64,000 nucleotides of DNA from a virus: IMG/VR virus record IMGVR_UViG_3300047666_001259, positions 1-64,000 of that record. One strand, given 5' to 3'. The position numbers and the translations under genes are program-made. This document shows positions 14,278 to 23,600 of this stretch, one piece after another; position 1 is the stretch's first letter; each line of letters begins with the position of its first letter. Below the pieces are notes generated by a model that was not told the origin of the DNA, did no database searches, and saw only the letters and a list, made by a program, of their open reading frames with translations.

Positions 14278-16236
14278 TTATTTCCTCATCATTAAAGCCT
14301 CTTTTAATACTTGCATAATATTATCTCCTTCAATAACATTTGATTTTATGCTGTAATCTCTGTTATCTTGGACTTTCGAAACCACTTGAGCTTTTTGCTT
14401 AAGTAGTTCGTGGATAATCTCGTCTACTGTTCCTTTAGTTAAATAGGTGATAATTTGAACATTATCATGAGTAGTAGTTGCTCTGTGGATTCTATCTTCC
14501 GCCTGTTCCATGTCGGCAGGAGACCAAGCCTGACCAATGAATATTAATTTATTAGCAGAAGTTAAAGTAATACCTACACCAGCAGAGTCAATAGTTCCAG
14601 CAAAGATGTGAATGTTATCTTTCTTCTGAAAATCATTCACGGCAGCATGTTTATCTTGAGCTGACATCGTACCATCATGAACAACACAGTCATCTCCAAA
14701 CATCTCTTTCAACTGTCTGCCTGTCTCTAAGTAATTGAAGAACACAACGATCTTATCCTTTGATTCGATTATGTCATCTATCAATTCTTTCGCCTCTTTT
14801 AATTTTAGAATTTCAGTATAACTTTTAAGCTTGTGAATTTTTTCAATAAAAGTTTGCTCTCTTTCATCTTCTTCTCCTTGATCGTTGATTATAGCAACCA
14901 TTTCATCTTCTAAAGCATAATATTCCTTTTCTTGCTTTGGAGTCATCATCAAAGGAATCTCGGTAAAGGTTTTCTCTGGAATCTCAGTAAGAACATCTTT
15001 CTTACGTCTTCTCAAAAAGAAAGGAGACATTCGTTCATATAGCTCCTCAAGATTTGAGGCTCCATCATATTTCCATCCGAAAGTATCGTCAAATGCAGCT
15101 GCATATCGAACTCCAAAATCATGATATGAATTCCAAGTTTCTGGATCAAGAAAATTCAAAGGAACGAAAAGCTCAATAGGTCTGTTTTTAATAATAGTAC
15201 CTGACATTAAAATCTTCTGCTCAATCTCCCGCATAGACTTGGTGATGATTTGAGTCCACCCAGTAGTTCTTTCTTTAATTCTATGGCACTCATCGATGAT
15301 TAACAAATCATAATCAGAAGGATCAAGCCTTTCACCTTTTTTTGTTTCAAAATAAGCTACACCATTAATTCTGGACTTAAACGTGCCTTTCCCTTTACAG
15401 TTTGGGCAATCCTTATACCCTTTTTTGATATCAGTGATTTCCAAACCACATTTCTTCCACTTCTTACTTGGCTTATCATAAGCTTGACCAGAACATTTAT
15501 GTTTGTATTCTAACTTTATAAATGTTGAGACACTTTCAAAATTAGTGATATGAAACAAAGACTCTTCTTTGGAATTGTTGATCATCCCACTTTTTTTAGT
15601 AGGATGGAAATTGAAAATATGACCTTGTTCTTGAGTCCATTTCTCAATCTCTTCCCTCCACATAAGTTTTAGGGAGGCGGGGCATATTACTAATGTTTTT
15701 AATTTATGCTTAGTGGCATAAGCAATTCCTTGAGGAGTTTTTCCGACACCGGGTTGATCTCCAATGATTGCTCTTCCCTTATTGAGTTCCAAAAACCTTA
15801 GACCTTGCTTTTGGTATTTATAAAGTTCCCACCCTTCATTCAAGAAGTCGTAAGTCTCGTTTTCTATATCAAACCCATCTACTCTTTCTTTCAAAATATT
15901 TGCAATCCTTCTTTGTCTAGATTTGTATGCATTCACTAGTTCGGCAACCTCCTCCTTCATCACATTCTGAAGTTGAAACTCATATCCGTTATCACGAAGA
16001 AAGGAAATTAAGTTTCCAATCTGAACAGGTTTAACAACTCTAATCCAGTCATCAACCTCACTACCGTTTTTGTAAATCTTATCCACACGAGTAGTCATGT
16101 GACCTTTGGGGAATGATTTCAAATAAGCTAACAATCTTTTGTCATAATCAAATCTGATTTCAAAGTTCTTAACTTTCTTTTGAATATAAACAGTGGTTAG
16201 TTTTTTAACTCCCCCTTTTTTGGCTTTCCTTGGCAT
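14278..16236 (-). CDS. SNF2-type DNA helicase/translocase with zinc-finger insertion (UvsW-like role)
   Basis: 652 residues starting MPRKAKKGGVKK. Superfamily 2 motifs are in order: Walker A GDQPGVGKT at about 159-167, DECH box at 315-318 (LLIIDECHR), motif III LMSGTIIKNRP, motif IV KIVVFFNY, motif V SAGVGITLTSANKLIF and motif VI QAEDRIHRATT. The DECH and the LIFIGQAWSPADMEQ stretch place it in the SNF2/SMARCAL1-like branch. Four cysteines at about 248, 263, 277 and 280 form an inserted zinc finger between motifs I and II. It should use ATP to remodel branched DNA, the role UvsW plays in T4 fork reversal and recombination. It sits among recombination nucleases and overlaps the upstream gene by 32 nt. 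Confidence 0.92.
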   Translation of the reverse strand: MPRKAKKGGVKKLTTVYIQKKVKNFEIRFDYDKRLLAYLKSFPKGHMTTRVDKIYKNGSEVDDWIRVVKPVQIGNLISFLRDNGYEFQLQNVMKEEVAELVNAYKSRQRRIANILKERVDGFDIENETYDFLNEGWELYKYQKQGLRFLELNKGRAIIGDQPGVGKTPQGIAYATKHKLKTLVICPASLKLMWREEIEKWTQEQGHIFNFHPTKKSGMINNSKEESLFHITNFESVSTFIKLEYKHKCSGQAYDKPSKKWKKCGLEITDIKKGYKDCPNCKGKGTFKSRINGVAYFETKKGERLDPSDYDLLIIDECHRIKERTTGWTQIITKSMREIEQKILMSGTIIKNRPIELFVPLNFLDPETWNSYHDFGVRYAAAFDDTFGWKYDGASNLEELYERMSPFFLRRRKKDVLTEIPEKTFTEIPLMMTPKQEKEYYALEDEMVAIINDQGEEDEREQTFIEKIHKLKSYTEILKLKEAKELIDDIIESKDKIVVFFNYLETGRQLKEMFGDDCVVHDGTMSAQDKHAAVNDFQKKDNIHIFAGTIDSAGVGITLTSANKLIFIGQAWSPADMEQAEDRIHRATTTHDNVQIITYLTKGTVDEIIHELLKQKAQVVSKVQDNRDYSIKSNVIEGDNIMQVLKEALMMRK

Positions 16237-16558
16237 CTCTTGCTTTTTTTAAATTCTCAATTTTCCTCGCATGCTTTGTTTTCACGTTCTCAATTTTTTG
16301 TAATTCTTTTTCGATTTCCAATTCAATCAAGTCACGCTTTCTTTCTTTTCCAAGATCGAGTTGCACTTTTGATCTAGTTACATCACAAATAAATTTTATC
16401 TGACCAAGATATTTCCTAGTATCTTTGGAACCCTCAATTTCATTCTTCATTGCTCTCTCGGCACGAGGTTCTAATTTATTCATGATCTCATCAATTTTGT
16501 AAACAAAATCCATGACACTATAATGGCGCATCTGCTCTAATTCTTCCAGAGTAAACAT
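16205..16558 (-). CDS. Hypothetical basic coiled-coil protein, 117 aa
   Basis: N-terminal helical domain (MFTLEELEQMRHYSVMDFVY), a middle with KNEIEGSKDTRKYLGQIKFI, and a C-terminal lysine/glutamate-rich coiled coil (ELQKIENVKTKHARKIENLK). The basic tail could bind DNA. It overlaps the helicase start by 32 nt, so the two are probably translated together. A TATAAATA word lies 14 nt upstream. No family recognised with confidence. Confidence 0.65.
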   Translation of the reverse strand: MFTLEELEQMRHYSVMDFVYKIDEIMNKLEPRAERAMKNEIEGSKDTRKYLGQIKFICDVTRSKVQLDLGKERKRDLIELEIEKELQKIENVKTKHARKIENLKKARDAKESQKRGS

Positions 16559-16572
16559 AATATAATTTAGTT

Positions 16573-16580
16573 TATTTATA
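16573..16580 (-). promoter_or_regulatory. TATAAATA word upstream of the 16558 gene
   Basis: On the minus strand TATAAATA lies 14 nt before the ATG at 16558, in the orientation of T4 late promoters. Chance occurrence cannot be excluded in such AT-rich sequence. Confidence 0.3.
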
Positions 16581-16596
16581 TAAGAAAATCAACCCC

Positions 16597-16971
16597 TTAC
16601 TTAAGGAGCTTTAAGAGTTCTTCTGGAGACTTGTCATCGATGTATTTTTTAGCTTGACCTTGCTGCATCTGTCTCTTCCGAATTATATCTCCAACCGTCA
16701 CATGTTCTCTGACAGCTATTTGAGAATCAATAGCAAACCTATCGTCTGTATAAAGATCGGGTTCAATCTTTATAAAAGCCTTCCCATTCATCTCAATATC
16801 ATTTTCCAAGGCTGTTGTCCAGAATATTCCTAGAATGTCGTCATCATTCTTAAACTGCTCCGCCAGTTCTTCGGGAGAGCTTAATAGTCTATGTGTTTTT
16901 TGATCTTTTTCGATGATAGCAAGATTACTTCTGAAATAATCCTGCACCCCTTCTTTGCTGTAGTATGACAT
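16597..16971 (-). CDS. Hypothetical protein, 124 aa
   Basis: Starts MSYYSKEGVQDYFRSN. The middle contains FWTTALENDIEMNGKAFIKI and the C terminus is basic and Gln-rich (DIIRKRQMQQGQAKKYI), then helical. No family recognised. Its start codon is the end of a perfect 14-bp inverted repeat (16969-16999), so translation or transcription may be controlled there. Confidence 0.65.
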   Translation of the reverse strand: MSYYSKEGVQDYFRSNLAIIEKDQKTHRLLSSPEELAEQFKNDDDILGIFWTTALENDIEMNGKAFIKIEPDLYTDDRFAIDSQIAVREHVTVGDIIRKRQMQQGQAKKYIDDKSPEELLKLLK

Positions 16972-16999
16972 TATAGAATAAATTTTTTATTCTATAATG
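16969..16999. repeat. Perfect 14-bp inverted repeat covering a start codon
   Basis: CATTATAGAATAAA at 16969-16982 is the exact reverse complement of 16986-16999, with a 3-nt loop. The first three bases are the start codon of the minus-strand gene ending at 16597. In its mRNA the AUG would lie at the foot of a 14-bp hairpin. As DNA the site could be a dyad operator. There is no T tract directly after it on either strand, so a simple terminator is unlikely. Confidence 0.75.
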
Positions 17000-17021
17000 T
17001 ATACAAAAACAATATAAAAAC

Positions 17022-17048
17022 AAAAGACCCTTAAAAATAAGAGTCTTT
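17022..17048 (-). terminator. Intrinsic terminator after the 17093-17959 gene
   Basis: Imperfect stem AAAGAC/GTCTTT extended by CTTA/TAAG. On the minus strand it runs into a T-rich stretch. It lies 45 nt past the stop of the minus-strand gene. Confidence 0.6.
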
Positions 17049-17092
17049 CATTGTTGCTAGTTCATTTTCATGGCTTAGCATCTTCAGTAAAT

Positions 17093-17959
17093 TTATGAAG
17101 CTTTCATAAGAAATTCAACATCAGGTGTTGATTTGAAATTGAAGTTTCTTGGCTTAACAACAGTAGTTTCAACCTTAGCGTCTGGGTGAATTCTCCAGAT
17201 CAGTAAGGATAATTGTCTGAATGAGAAGATTCTAAACCTTTCCCACCTTGTTCTTTTAACGATAATCTCAACAACTGGTTCTTTTTTATATTTTGCTGGA
17301 AGCCCCGCTAGTATTCTCATCCTATTAGCATCCTTTTCAGAAATCCAAGATTCCTCTTTAACTTCTGGTTTTGGTTTCGGAGCAGGTTTCTCTTTTTTAA
17401 GATAAGTCTCATACCAGTTTTTAAGCCTTTTCCCTAGTCTTGGCATCCTCAATTTCTTTTTAGATTTACTCTTTTTGATAATTGCATCAGCAACTTCTTT
17501 TACTGCGTGTTCAATGTTTTCTTTCTTCTCTTGAACTAACCCTTCTGCAAAAAAACTACTACCTTTTGTAACATTAGAACTCATAACGGTGTCTCGGAAA
17601 GATCGGTGTTTCTTAAAATTACCTTCGATAAACAACTTGTCTTTCGTTTTTTCAGGACTTCTTAAATCCGCCTCTCCAGAAAACAATTCACCAATTGCAT
17701 CTAACTCAGAATGTTTTGATTGTTTTAATTTGAAATCCTGATTGAAATCTCTAACGAAAACTCTGTTTCTAGGATCAATTGGTCTGGGGTCTAATGTCCC
17801 AGACTTCGATTCCATAACAGGAACAAATGCTCCTGTGAAGTTTAATTTTGCTCCCGAAACAAATTCGGAGCTTTTTTGTTTCTTAATTGCCTCGTCTTCT
17901 TTTTTAATGAATTCTTTGTAGAACTCATTATCTTTTTTTGAAAATTTGAATCTTCCCAT
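17093..17959 (-). CDS. Hypothetical basic protein sharing RP(L/I)D and SELDAI motifs with the 8994 protein
   Basis: I place the start at the ATG at 17959 (MGRFKFSKKDNEF). A longer frame would use TTG and would read through the upstream TATTTA box. The 288-residue protein is very basic. Its block RPIDPRN followed by HSELDAIGELFSG matches RPLDTRN and NSELDAIAGLFGG of the Gln-rich protein at 8994-9950. The central region is Lys-rich (KKSKSKKKLRMPRLGKRLK) and the C terminus is globular (RWERFRIFSFRQLSLLIWRI). Possibly a virion or DNA-associated protein. The shared module suggests that both interact with the same partner. Confidence 0.6.
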   Translation of the reverse strand: MGRFKFSKKDNEFYKEFIKKEDEAIKKQKSSEFVSGAKLNFTGAFVPVMESKSGTLDPRPIDPRNRVFVRDFNQDFKLKQSKHSELDAIGELFSGEADLRSPEKTKDKLFIEGNFKKHRSFRDTVMSSNVTKGSSFFAEGLVQEKKENIEHAVKEVADAIIKKSKSKKKLRMPRLGKRLKNWYETYLKKEKPAPKPKPEVKEESWISEKDANRMRILAGLPAKYKKEPVVEIIVKRTRWERFRIFSFRQLSLLIWRIHPDAKVETTVVKPRNFNFKSTPDVEFLMKAS

Positions 17960-17998
17960 ATCTATTAACTTTTTTCCAATTTCTGGAATTTGTAAAGT

Positions 17999-18004
17999 TA
18001 AATA
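17999..18004 (-). promoter_or_regulatory. TATTTA box upstream of the 17959 gene
   Basis: Minus strand reads CTCTATTTAACTTTAC, 39 nt before the ATG at 17959. Its position inside the longer TTG-initiated frame argues for the shorter protein. Confidence 0.35.
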
Positions 18005-18036
18005 GAGTGGTTTTTCCAAAAAACGGAAAAAATAAT

Positions 18037-19023
18037 TTAGAATACTCTGTTGTTTTCCTTTAAAATAAGTTTATCCTGATAGAAATTAGAATTACACAAA
18101 GAGTGCTTTCCTCCTGCTAGGGGACAAAATTTACAAGGTTTCTCATCTAGCACCGCCTGACCACGAGAGTCTAATTTTACGCTACCATCTTTGTTTAAAG
18201 TAAACTTAGCTTTTCTGAATCTTTTATCTTTATAAATGCTTTTCAACGATCTACCGAGAGCATTTATTGCTTGTTTGATTTGTATTTGAGAAGAAGGTAT
18301 ATCAACTTCCTCAACTTCTCCGAACCCTCCTTCTGGTTTCTTTTTATTCTTCAATCTATTAAGGACAATATACTTACAATCCACATCATCTAATTCAACC
18401 CCGTTCTTTCTGCACCAGAAGTATTTATAAAATCTCATTTGCATCATAAATGCCCAATCCTTTTCTTTCCAATACATATTCCATTTTTGACCAGATGTCT
18501 TCCAGTCAATGATAATATATCTACCTGTCTCTCTATCTCTAACAACTAAATCGACAAATCCTTTGAAATAAAATCTATCATATACACTTTCGTATAAAGG
18601 CTCTTCTACTGATATGATTTCATATTTCTCAACCATATCCTCTACATCAAGAGTCTTGAGTATATTTTCTCCTTGTTCAATAAAGAACTCAAGCTTATCC
18701 GTATCTTTTGCATGAACATCATAGTCTGGGATGTTATTCATCATGTCTTTAACAAACATGTCTCGGAAGTATTTAGCTCTGCGTTCTGGCCCGAATCCTT
18801 CTTCGACACCATGTTCTATAGCTTCGTGGACAGCACTTCCAAAATATAAGTGGATAGAAGGTGGTTGTTCTACTAGTTTTAAATGCTTCTCAACCAAGTG
18901 ACGGTGCGCACATTCTGTGAAAAGTTTGAATTCAGAAAATGAAATATGGATCAATCCATCTTCTTTTCCTTTTTTCATGATCTCTTCTAACTTTTCCTTT
19001 CCTTTTATTGTATGAGTCTTCAT
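18037..19023 (-). CDS. PD-(D/E)XK nuclease, Cas4/AddB-like, with Fe-S cluster motif
   Basis: The ATG at 19023 (MKTHTIKGKEK) is chosen over the one at 19038. The RecB-type nuclease core is visible: FGSAVHEAIEHG (conserved His), FKGFVDLVVRD (motif II Asp) and YIIIDWKTSG (Asp-x-Lys). One cysteine lies near the N terminus (FTECAHRH) and three near the C terminus (CKFCPLAGGKHSLC). That is the spacing of the 4Fe-4S cluster in Cas4 and AddB nucleases. Such enzymes degrade or process DNA ends. In this neighbourhood it probably acts with the SbcCD-like nuclease and the helicase in phage recombination or host DNA breakdown. No cas1 or cas2 is nearby, so a CRISPR role is not suggested. Confidence 0.85.
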   Translation of the reverse strand: MKTHTIKGKEKLEEIMKKGKEDGLIHISFSEFKLFTECAHRHLVEKHLKLVEQPPSIHLYFGSAVHEAIEHGVEEGFGPERRAKYFRDMFVKDMMNNIPDYDVHAKDTDKLEFFIEQGENILKTLDVEDMVEKYEIISVEEPLYESVYDRFYFKGFVDLVVRDRETGRYIIIDWKTSGQKWNMYWKEKDWAFMMQMRFYKYFWCRKNGVELDDVDCKYIVLNRLKNKKKPEGGFGEVEEVDIPSSQIQIKQAINALGRSLKSIYKDKRFRKAKFTLNKDGSVKLDSRGQAVLDEKPCKFCPLAGGKHSLCNSNFYQDKLILKENNRVF

Positions 19024-19048
19024 ATGGCAAAGATACATAAAATTAAGG

Positions 19049-19056
19049 TATTTATA
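19049..19056. promoter_or_regulatory. TATTTATA/TATAAATA word between divergent genes
   Basis: On the plus strand TATTTATAG ends 1 nt before the ATG at 19059. On the minus strand it reads TATAAATA, 25 nt before the ATG at 19023. It could serve either gene. The same plus-strand layout occurs at 12973-12983. Confidence 0.35.
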
Positions 19057-19058
19057 GA

Positions 19059-19670
19059 ATGATGGACAATATTAGAAAAAATAAAACTTTGTTAGAGTAT
19101 GTTTCTGCTGAGGACAAGACTAGGCTTTACGGTAAGTCAAGCGAAAGAGTTCCTTTTAGTGTGGAGATGATGAAAGATGCTATAGAGCAGGGTAGAGAGG
19201 TTGGAGTGTTGTTTCAATCTAACAATTCTAAGTACAAAATGCCTGTGTCTAAATATCGTTTAATTCAACCTGTAGCTATGGGTAGAAATTCTAATGGTAG
19301 GATGGTTATTAGAGTTGTTCATGTTTTTGGTCAATCTGAAAAAGAGGCTAGGAGAACTGGTATAAGAAGTGCAGAGGCGGAGAATGAGTGGAGACTTTTA
19401 GGAGCCGATAACATTAAAGGAATGTGGTACACTGGCAGGTTTTATGCAGATTCAATTCCAAACTACAAATCTAATGATAGCATGATTGTTAGTCAATTAG
19501 CTTCTTATGATAGAAATAAAGCTAAATCATTTCAAGACCAATTAGTAGCTCAAGAAAAAGAGGATCAAGTTCAAGTTCAACCCCAAGAGGAGCCTCGACA
19601 GCCTGATCCAAATAAACTTCCCTTAAAGGAAAGAAAGAAATGGGTGAGAAGTTTGTTTAAGACTTTTTAA
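19059..19670 (+). CDS. Hypothetical protein with WYL-like segment, 203 aa
   Basis: Residues about 40-130 (VGVLFQSNN, YRLIQPVAMGRNSNGRMVIR, VFGQS, NEWRLLGADNIKGMW) follow the strand pattern of WYL-type ligand-binding domains seen in phage and bacterial regulators. The resemblance is weak and made by eye. The C terminus is Gln/Pro-rich (DQVQVQPQEEPRQPDPNK) and then basic. Two ATGs are adjacent at 19059 and 19062. Its end overlaps the convergent 19657-20034 gene by 14 nt. Function unknown. Confidence 0.6.
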   Translation: MMDNIRKNKTLLEYVSAEDKTRLYGKSSERVPFSVEMMKDAIEQGREVGVLFQSNNSKYKMPVSKYRLIQPVAMGRNSNGRMVIRVVHVFGQSEKEARRTGIRSAEAENEWRLLGADNIKGMWYTGRFYADSIPNYKSNDSMIVSQLASYDRNKAKSFQDQLVAQEKEDQVQVQPQEEPRQPDPNKLPLKERKKWVRSLFKTF

Positions 19671-20034
19671 CGATATCTGCATCAATGTCTCCTGAGACAT
19701 CATTACATCGAATCATTTTACCTGCAATATTTCCAGTAACATCTTTACAGGTTACATTATCTGAATCGATATTTCCTTCAACATTTTCACACTTTACATC
19801 GTGAGCTTTTACGTTTCCGTTAATATCTCCGTTAACTGTGGTTCTAGCGTATGAAGTCAATGCAGCTAGATCGCCTTTGAATTCAATTACTAATTTTACT
19901 TCTGGATAGTTTTTAATTGGCATGCCATTTACACTTATTCTGCTTCCGTTAGGATCAGAGTTAATAATTATGTTTTCTCCATCAACTTCGAATTCCTCTC
20001 CATTAATGATTAGTATGTTTTTTTCTTCATTCAT
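19657..20034 (-). CDS. Small repeat (beta-solenoid-like) protein, 125 aa
   Basis: The second half is built of short repeats: VNGDINGNVKAHDVKC, VEGNIDSDNVTC and VTGNIAGKMIRC, then VSGDIDADIV. The G-(D/N)-I spacing of about 16 residues with a Cys closing each turn predicts a right-handed beta-solenoid of the bactofilin/DUF4097 type. The N-terminal half looks globular (NILIINGEEFEVDG). No specific family assigned. The start overlaps the stop of the upstream gene. Confidence 0.6.
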   Translation of the reverse strand: MNEEKNILIINGEEFEVDGENIIINSDPNGSRISVNGMPIKNYPEVKLVIEFKGDLAALTSYARTTVNGDINGNVKAHDVKCENVEGNIDSDNVTCKDVTGNIAGKMIRCNDVSGDIDADIVKKS

Positions 20035-20608
20035 CTTTCACAAATTTTTTCACAATTTTTACAGCTCTCTCTTTTAATTTCCCGTAGTGAGGAGAATTAT
20101 GAGTTAAGAACTTTGTTTCTTTATGGTAGTTCTCTTGTAAATCTATATCGATAATTCTTAATGTATAGAGAGAAATTCCTCGCTTAATCTCAAAGAGGTG
20201 CTTCTTTTCTAAATAGCCATTAATTATTTCTCCTCTTTGATCTGGATTACTCCATTCGATGCCATTTGTTTTTGATTCAATTCTAACAAGGGCTTCCTGA
20301 ACTTGATGATTCCACCACGAATCTCTTTGAGCTTTACTTAGAGCCTTTCTCTTTTTTGATTTAGAAACATGCTTATCATCATCATCTCCTCTCTTTTTTC
20401 TTTCCTCTTCCTCTTTTTCTACCCTCTCTTCCTCTTCTCTAAGAACTATAGCATCTTCCAAAGCTTCCACGCCCTCCTGTAAAGCCTCAAACTCCTCTTC
20501 ATCTAAGTATTCATCTTCAATATCTAAAACCTCCTCCCGCATAAGAATAAGGTCAGCGACACTTAAGCCGTCAAAATTAAAACTTGATGGTGAGTTTTCT
20601 ATTTTCAT
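20027..20608 (-). CDS. Hypothetical charged protein, 193 aa
   Basis: Residues about 15-80 are a highly acidic/basic coiled coil (EEEERVEKEEEERKKRGDD). A C-terminal domain with WWNHQVQEALVRIES and NPDQRGEIINGYLEKKH follows. No family recognised. It overlaps the end of the SbcD-SbcC fusion by 4 nt (ATGA-type), so it is coupled to it and may be an accessory of that nuclease. Confidence 0.65.
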   Translation of the reverse strand: MKIENSPSSFNFDGLSVADLILMREEVLDIEDEYLDEEEFEALQEGVEALEDAIVLREEEERVEKEEEERKKRGDDDDKHVSKSKKRKALSKAQRDSWWNHQVQEALVRIESKTNGIEWSNPDQRGEIINGYLEKKHLFEIKRGISLYTLRIIDIDLQENYHKETKFLTHNSPHYGKLKERAVKIVKKFVKDE

Positions 20609-23600
20609 CGAGTTACTAATTGTGTAATCCCAGCATTAGGATTGGTATTCAAGTCTTCTTCAGTAAGCTCTGTTCTATCTTTAAAAGCTTCGAAAATATA
20701 ATCGGCAGCATCTTTGATCTCATCAACGTGAGTAATAACCATCATGTTCTTATATTTCGTCTTTAAATATCTCAAAATACCTACCATCTCAGTTACGGTC
20801 TCTGGGTGCAGCGTGCCAAACCCTTCATCAATTAAAAATATAGAAGGTTTAACCACATAATTTCCTGAGATGTATCTGAAAGCATCTTTGATAGCTAAAG
20901 AAATTAGAAACTTTTGCGCTCCCGATCCACTTCCAGCAACTGGGAGCCTATCAAATTTGTTTTCCATAAAGTAAAAATATTCTTTAATATCACCTTTCTT
21001 ATCAATCTCAAGATCAACCTTATAGTTTGCCATGTGTCCAATAAGACTGTTTACTCTACTGTTCATCAACGGAAGTCTTTTTTTGATAATCATAGAAGGA
21101 ATACCATCTCTTTCGACAGCCTGAAGGTAAATTGAATATATTTTAAAATTCTTATCAGCTTCCTTAATTTTATTCAATACCACTTTACTTGTTTGAATAG
21201 TGTTTTCAAGCACACTAACGTCACCTATCATTCCATTAATTTGGTTGCTAATTGCATGAACAGCTAACTTGTACTGATCAATTGATTCCTCAATATCTGT
21301 AATGTACTTTTCAGTCTCAATATTCTTTTTCTTGTTTTCTTCGTTTTCATCGAAAACATCAAATTGGTTTTGAAAAACAGCTAAAGAATTCTTAAAGTTC
21401 TGTAAATCACCTTCAGAAGTCCTTAAATCTTTGTATTTACGGTCATACAGAGTGTTGTGTTCAATGATACTCTTTGACTTAGCAATCACATCCTTTTCTT
21501 TATTTAAAGAGTCTAATGCCCCCTCAAACTGCTTAATAGATGATATCAATAACGACAGTCTACTTTCTTTTTGATTCAAAAGATTGTTATGATTTTTATG
21601 ATCCTCCGCCTTTTCAATTAATTTCCTTTTCTCGTTAATGATTACATTCTTCTCTCCGATTAATATCTTTGTTGAACTCTCTGCTTTAGGTTTTGGTTCA
21701 GAAGTGGCATTATTACAAGTTGGACAAGGCTTTCCTTGAAATATAATTAAATCATTCTGAAGAGAAATAACTTCCGATTGAACTTCCATTATAACTTTAG
21801 AAGCACCTGAATCATCTATAACCTCTTTCCTTGGGTTCGATTCAATCCAAATTTTTAATTCTCCTTTCTCTGTTTGAGAAGAGTCTAAGAGTGATTGGTT
21901 TTTATCTATTTCAGACGAAACTGAGTCAATTGTCTTTGTTGAATCAAACGGTAATTCTCTTTTTGGATTGATATCGACCCAACCTTGAAGTTCATTCTTA
22001 ATTTTGGTTACACGATCTACCTTTTCAGTAATATCAGAAATCTTTTTTTCAATCTCTTCCTTATTCTCAAATGGAAGAATTTGAACCTTTTCTAATTTAG
22101 ACGTTAAATTGATGATTTTCTTATTTTCATCTTCACGTCTAGTTTCGTTCATTTTCTTTTCCTTCCCTAAAGAATCAAGTGTAATTCTTTTTGCTTTTAA
22201 TTCTTCTTCTTTAGTGGCAATTTCCTGTTCAATTTCTACCGCCTTACCAAGATCACTGTAGCTTTTCTTAAAAACGTTAATTTTCTTTCTGGCGTAAGCG
22301 ACTCTTTGCTTGAAAGGATCAAGTCCATTGTATTTCCAAAACAAAGAATTCTTATCTTGCTGACTTAGGTTGATGTAATCATCCTCCGAACCATGTATGT
22401 GAAGAGAGTTGATGGAAAAATCTTCATAAGAACCAATAGCTTCTTCAATCTGCTTCTTAACTTCTTTTTGCTCAGAAGTACCGCTGTCTGATTTCACTGG
22501 AACCCATTTTTCCTCGATAACCCCTTCCGTATCAACTTCTTTCCATATTTCAAATTTCCTTCTGTAAGAATTTGATCCTTTTTCTTTTTGTTCTATCCTT
22601 CTTGAGATTCTGTGGAGAACCCCATTAATAAGAAGCTCGATTGAAACAAAACCTTTGTTTGATTCTGTGTATAGGTTTACGATTGTGTTGGAGTCCTTGT
22701 TGCCCGGCACGACTTCGAACATTCCCCAAATAATTGTTCTAATAAGGTTTGATTTACCAGAGTAATTTTTTCCAAAGATTCCCAATATTCCTTGGTATCT
22801 TTGAAGGTCAATCGTCAAAGCTTTCTCAGGAAAAGAAAATAGATTTGAAAATGTAATTTTAAGAGGCTCAATATTCGTCCTATTCCGAGAGTCTTTTGTT
22901 TCGTCAATTTCTAATTCAGAATTATCAATGTCTGAAGCCAACTTAATTATATTCTTTTTCTCCTCATCGCTAATATCACCTTCAGTTTGGTCTAGCCATT
23001 CTTCAAGTAAATCAAGAAACAATAAAGACTCCCCCTCTTCAACTTCCTTTCCGTCTAATACATCGATTTCTTCTTTCTCAATTGCTTCAAATGATATATT
23101 GATTTCTTTACATCCGTATTGATTTCTAATCAGATCACGAATATACCTTTCTCTCTCTAGGGAATAATTCTCTTGATAGTCCTCATAGACTATACTGATT
23201 TTTGTTTTCTTTTTATCGTTTGAGAAATTAAGATTTTCAACTCTTTCTTCAATAGACTCTCCACGAGAGATGTTTAATTTAGCAAAACCCCAGTCGTTTA
23301 AAACATATCTTCTTTGGTGGGTAATGTTTTTCTTATTCGACAAATCCCACATCAAATACCCTTTATCGATTGACTCTCCGTAGTTATTTTGAATTAGTGA
23401 CCCACAGTAAGCAATAGTTTCATCCTCACGGAAGGTTTGATACTCATGGATGTCTCCCATCATAACAGCATCAAAATTCTTGAAAGTTTCCATATTGAAT
23501 CCATCATCTATTCTGATCTCGTACCCATTATCTCCAACAGAACCATAAAGAGTTCCGTGCCAAAAAGCAACGTAAGTTTTTCTAGCTTCAGGTGTTTCTA

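Noticed and set aside
17960-18019. TTG-initiated extension of the 17093 gene (MEKPLYL...)
   Set aside because: It would start upstream of the TATTTA box, so the promoter would lie inside the gene; the ATG at 17959 fits better.
18037-19023. Cas4 as part of a CRISPR adaptation module
   Set aside because: No cas1, cas2 or repeats nearby; the same fold is common in phage recombination operons, which the neighbours support.
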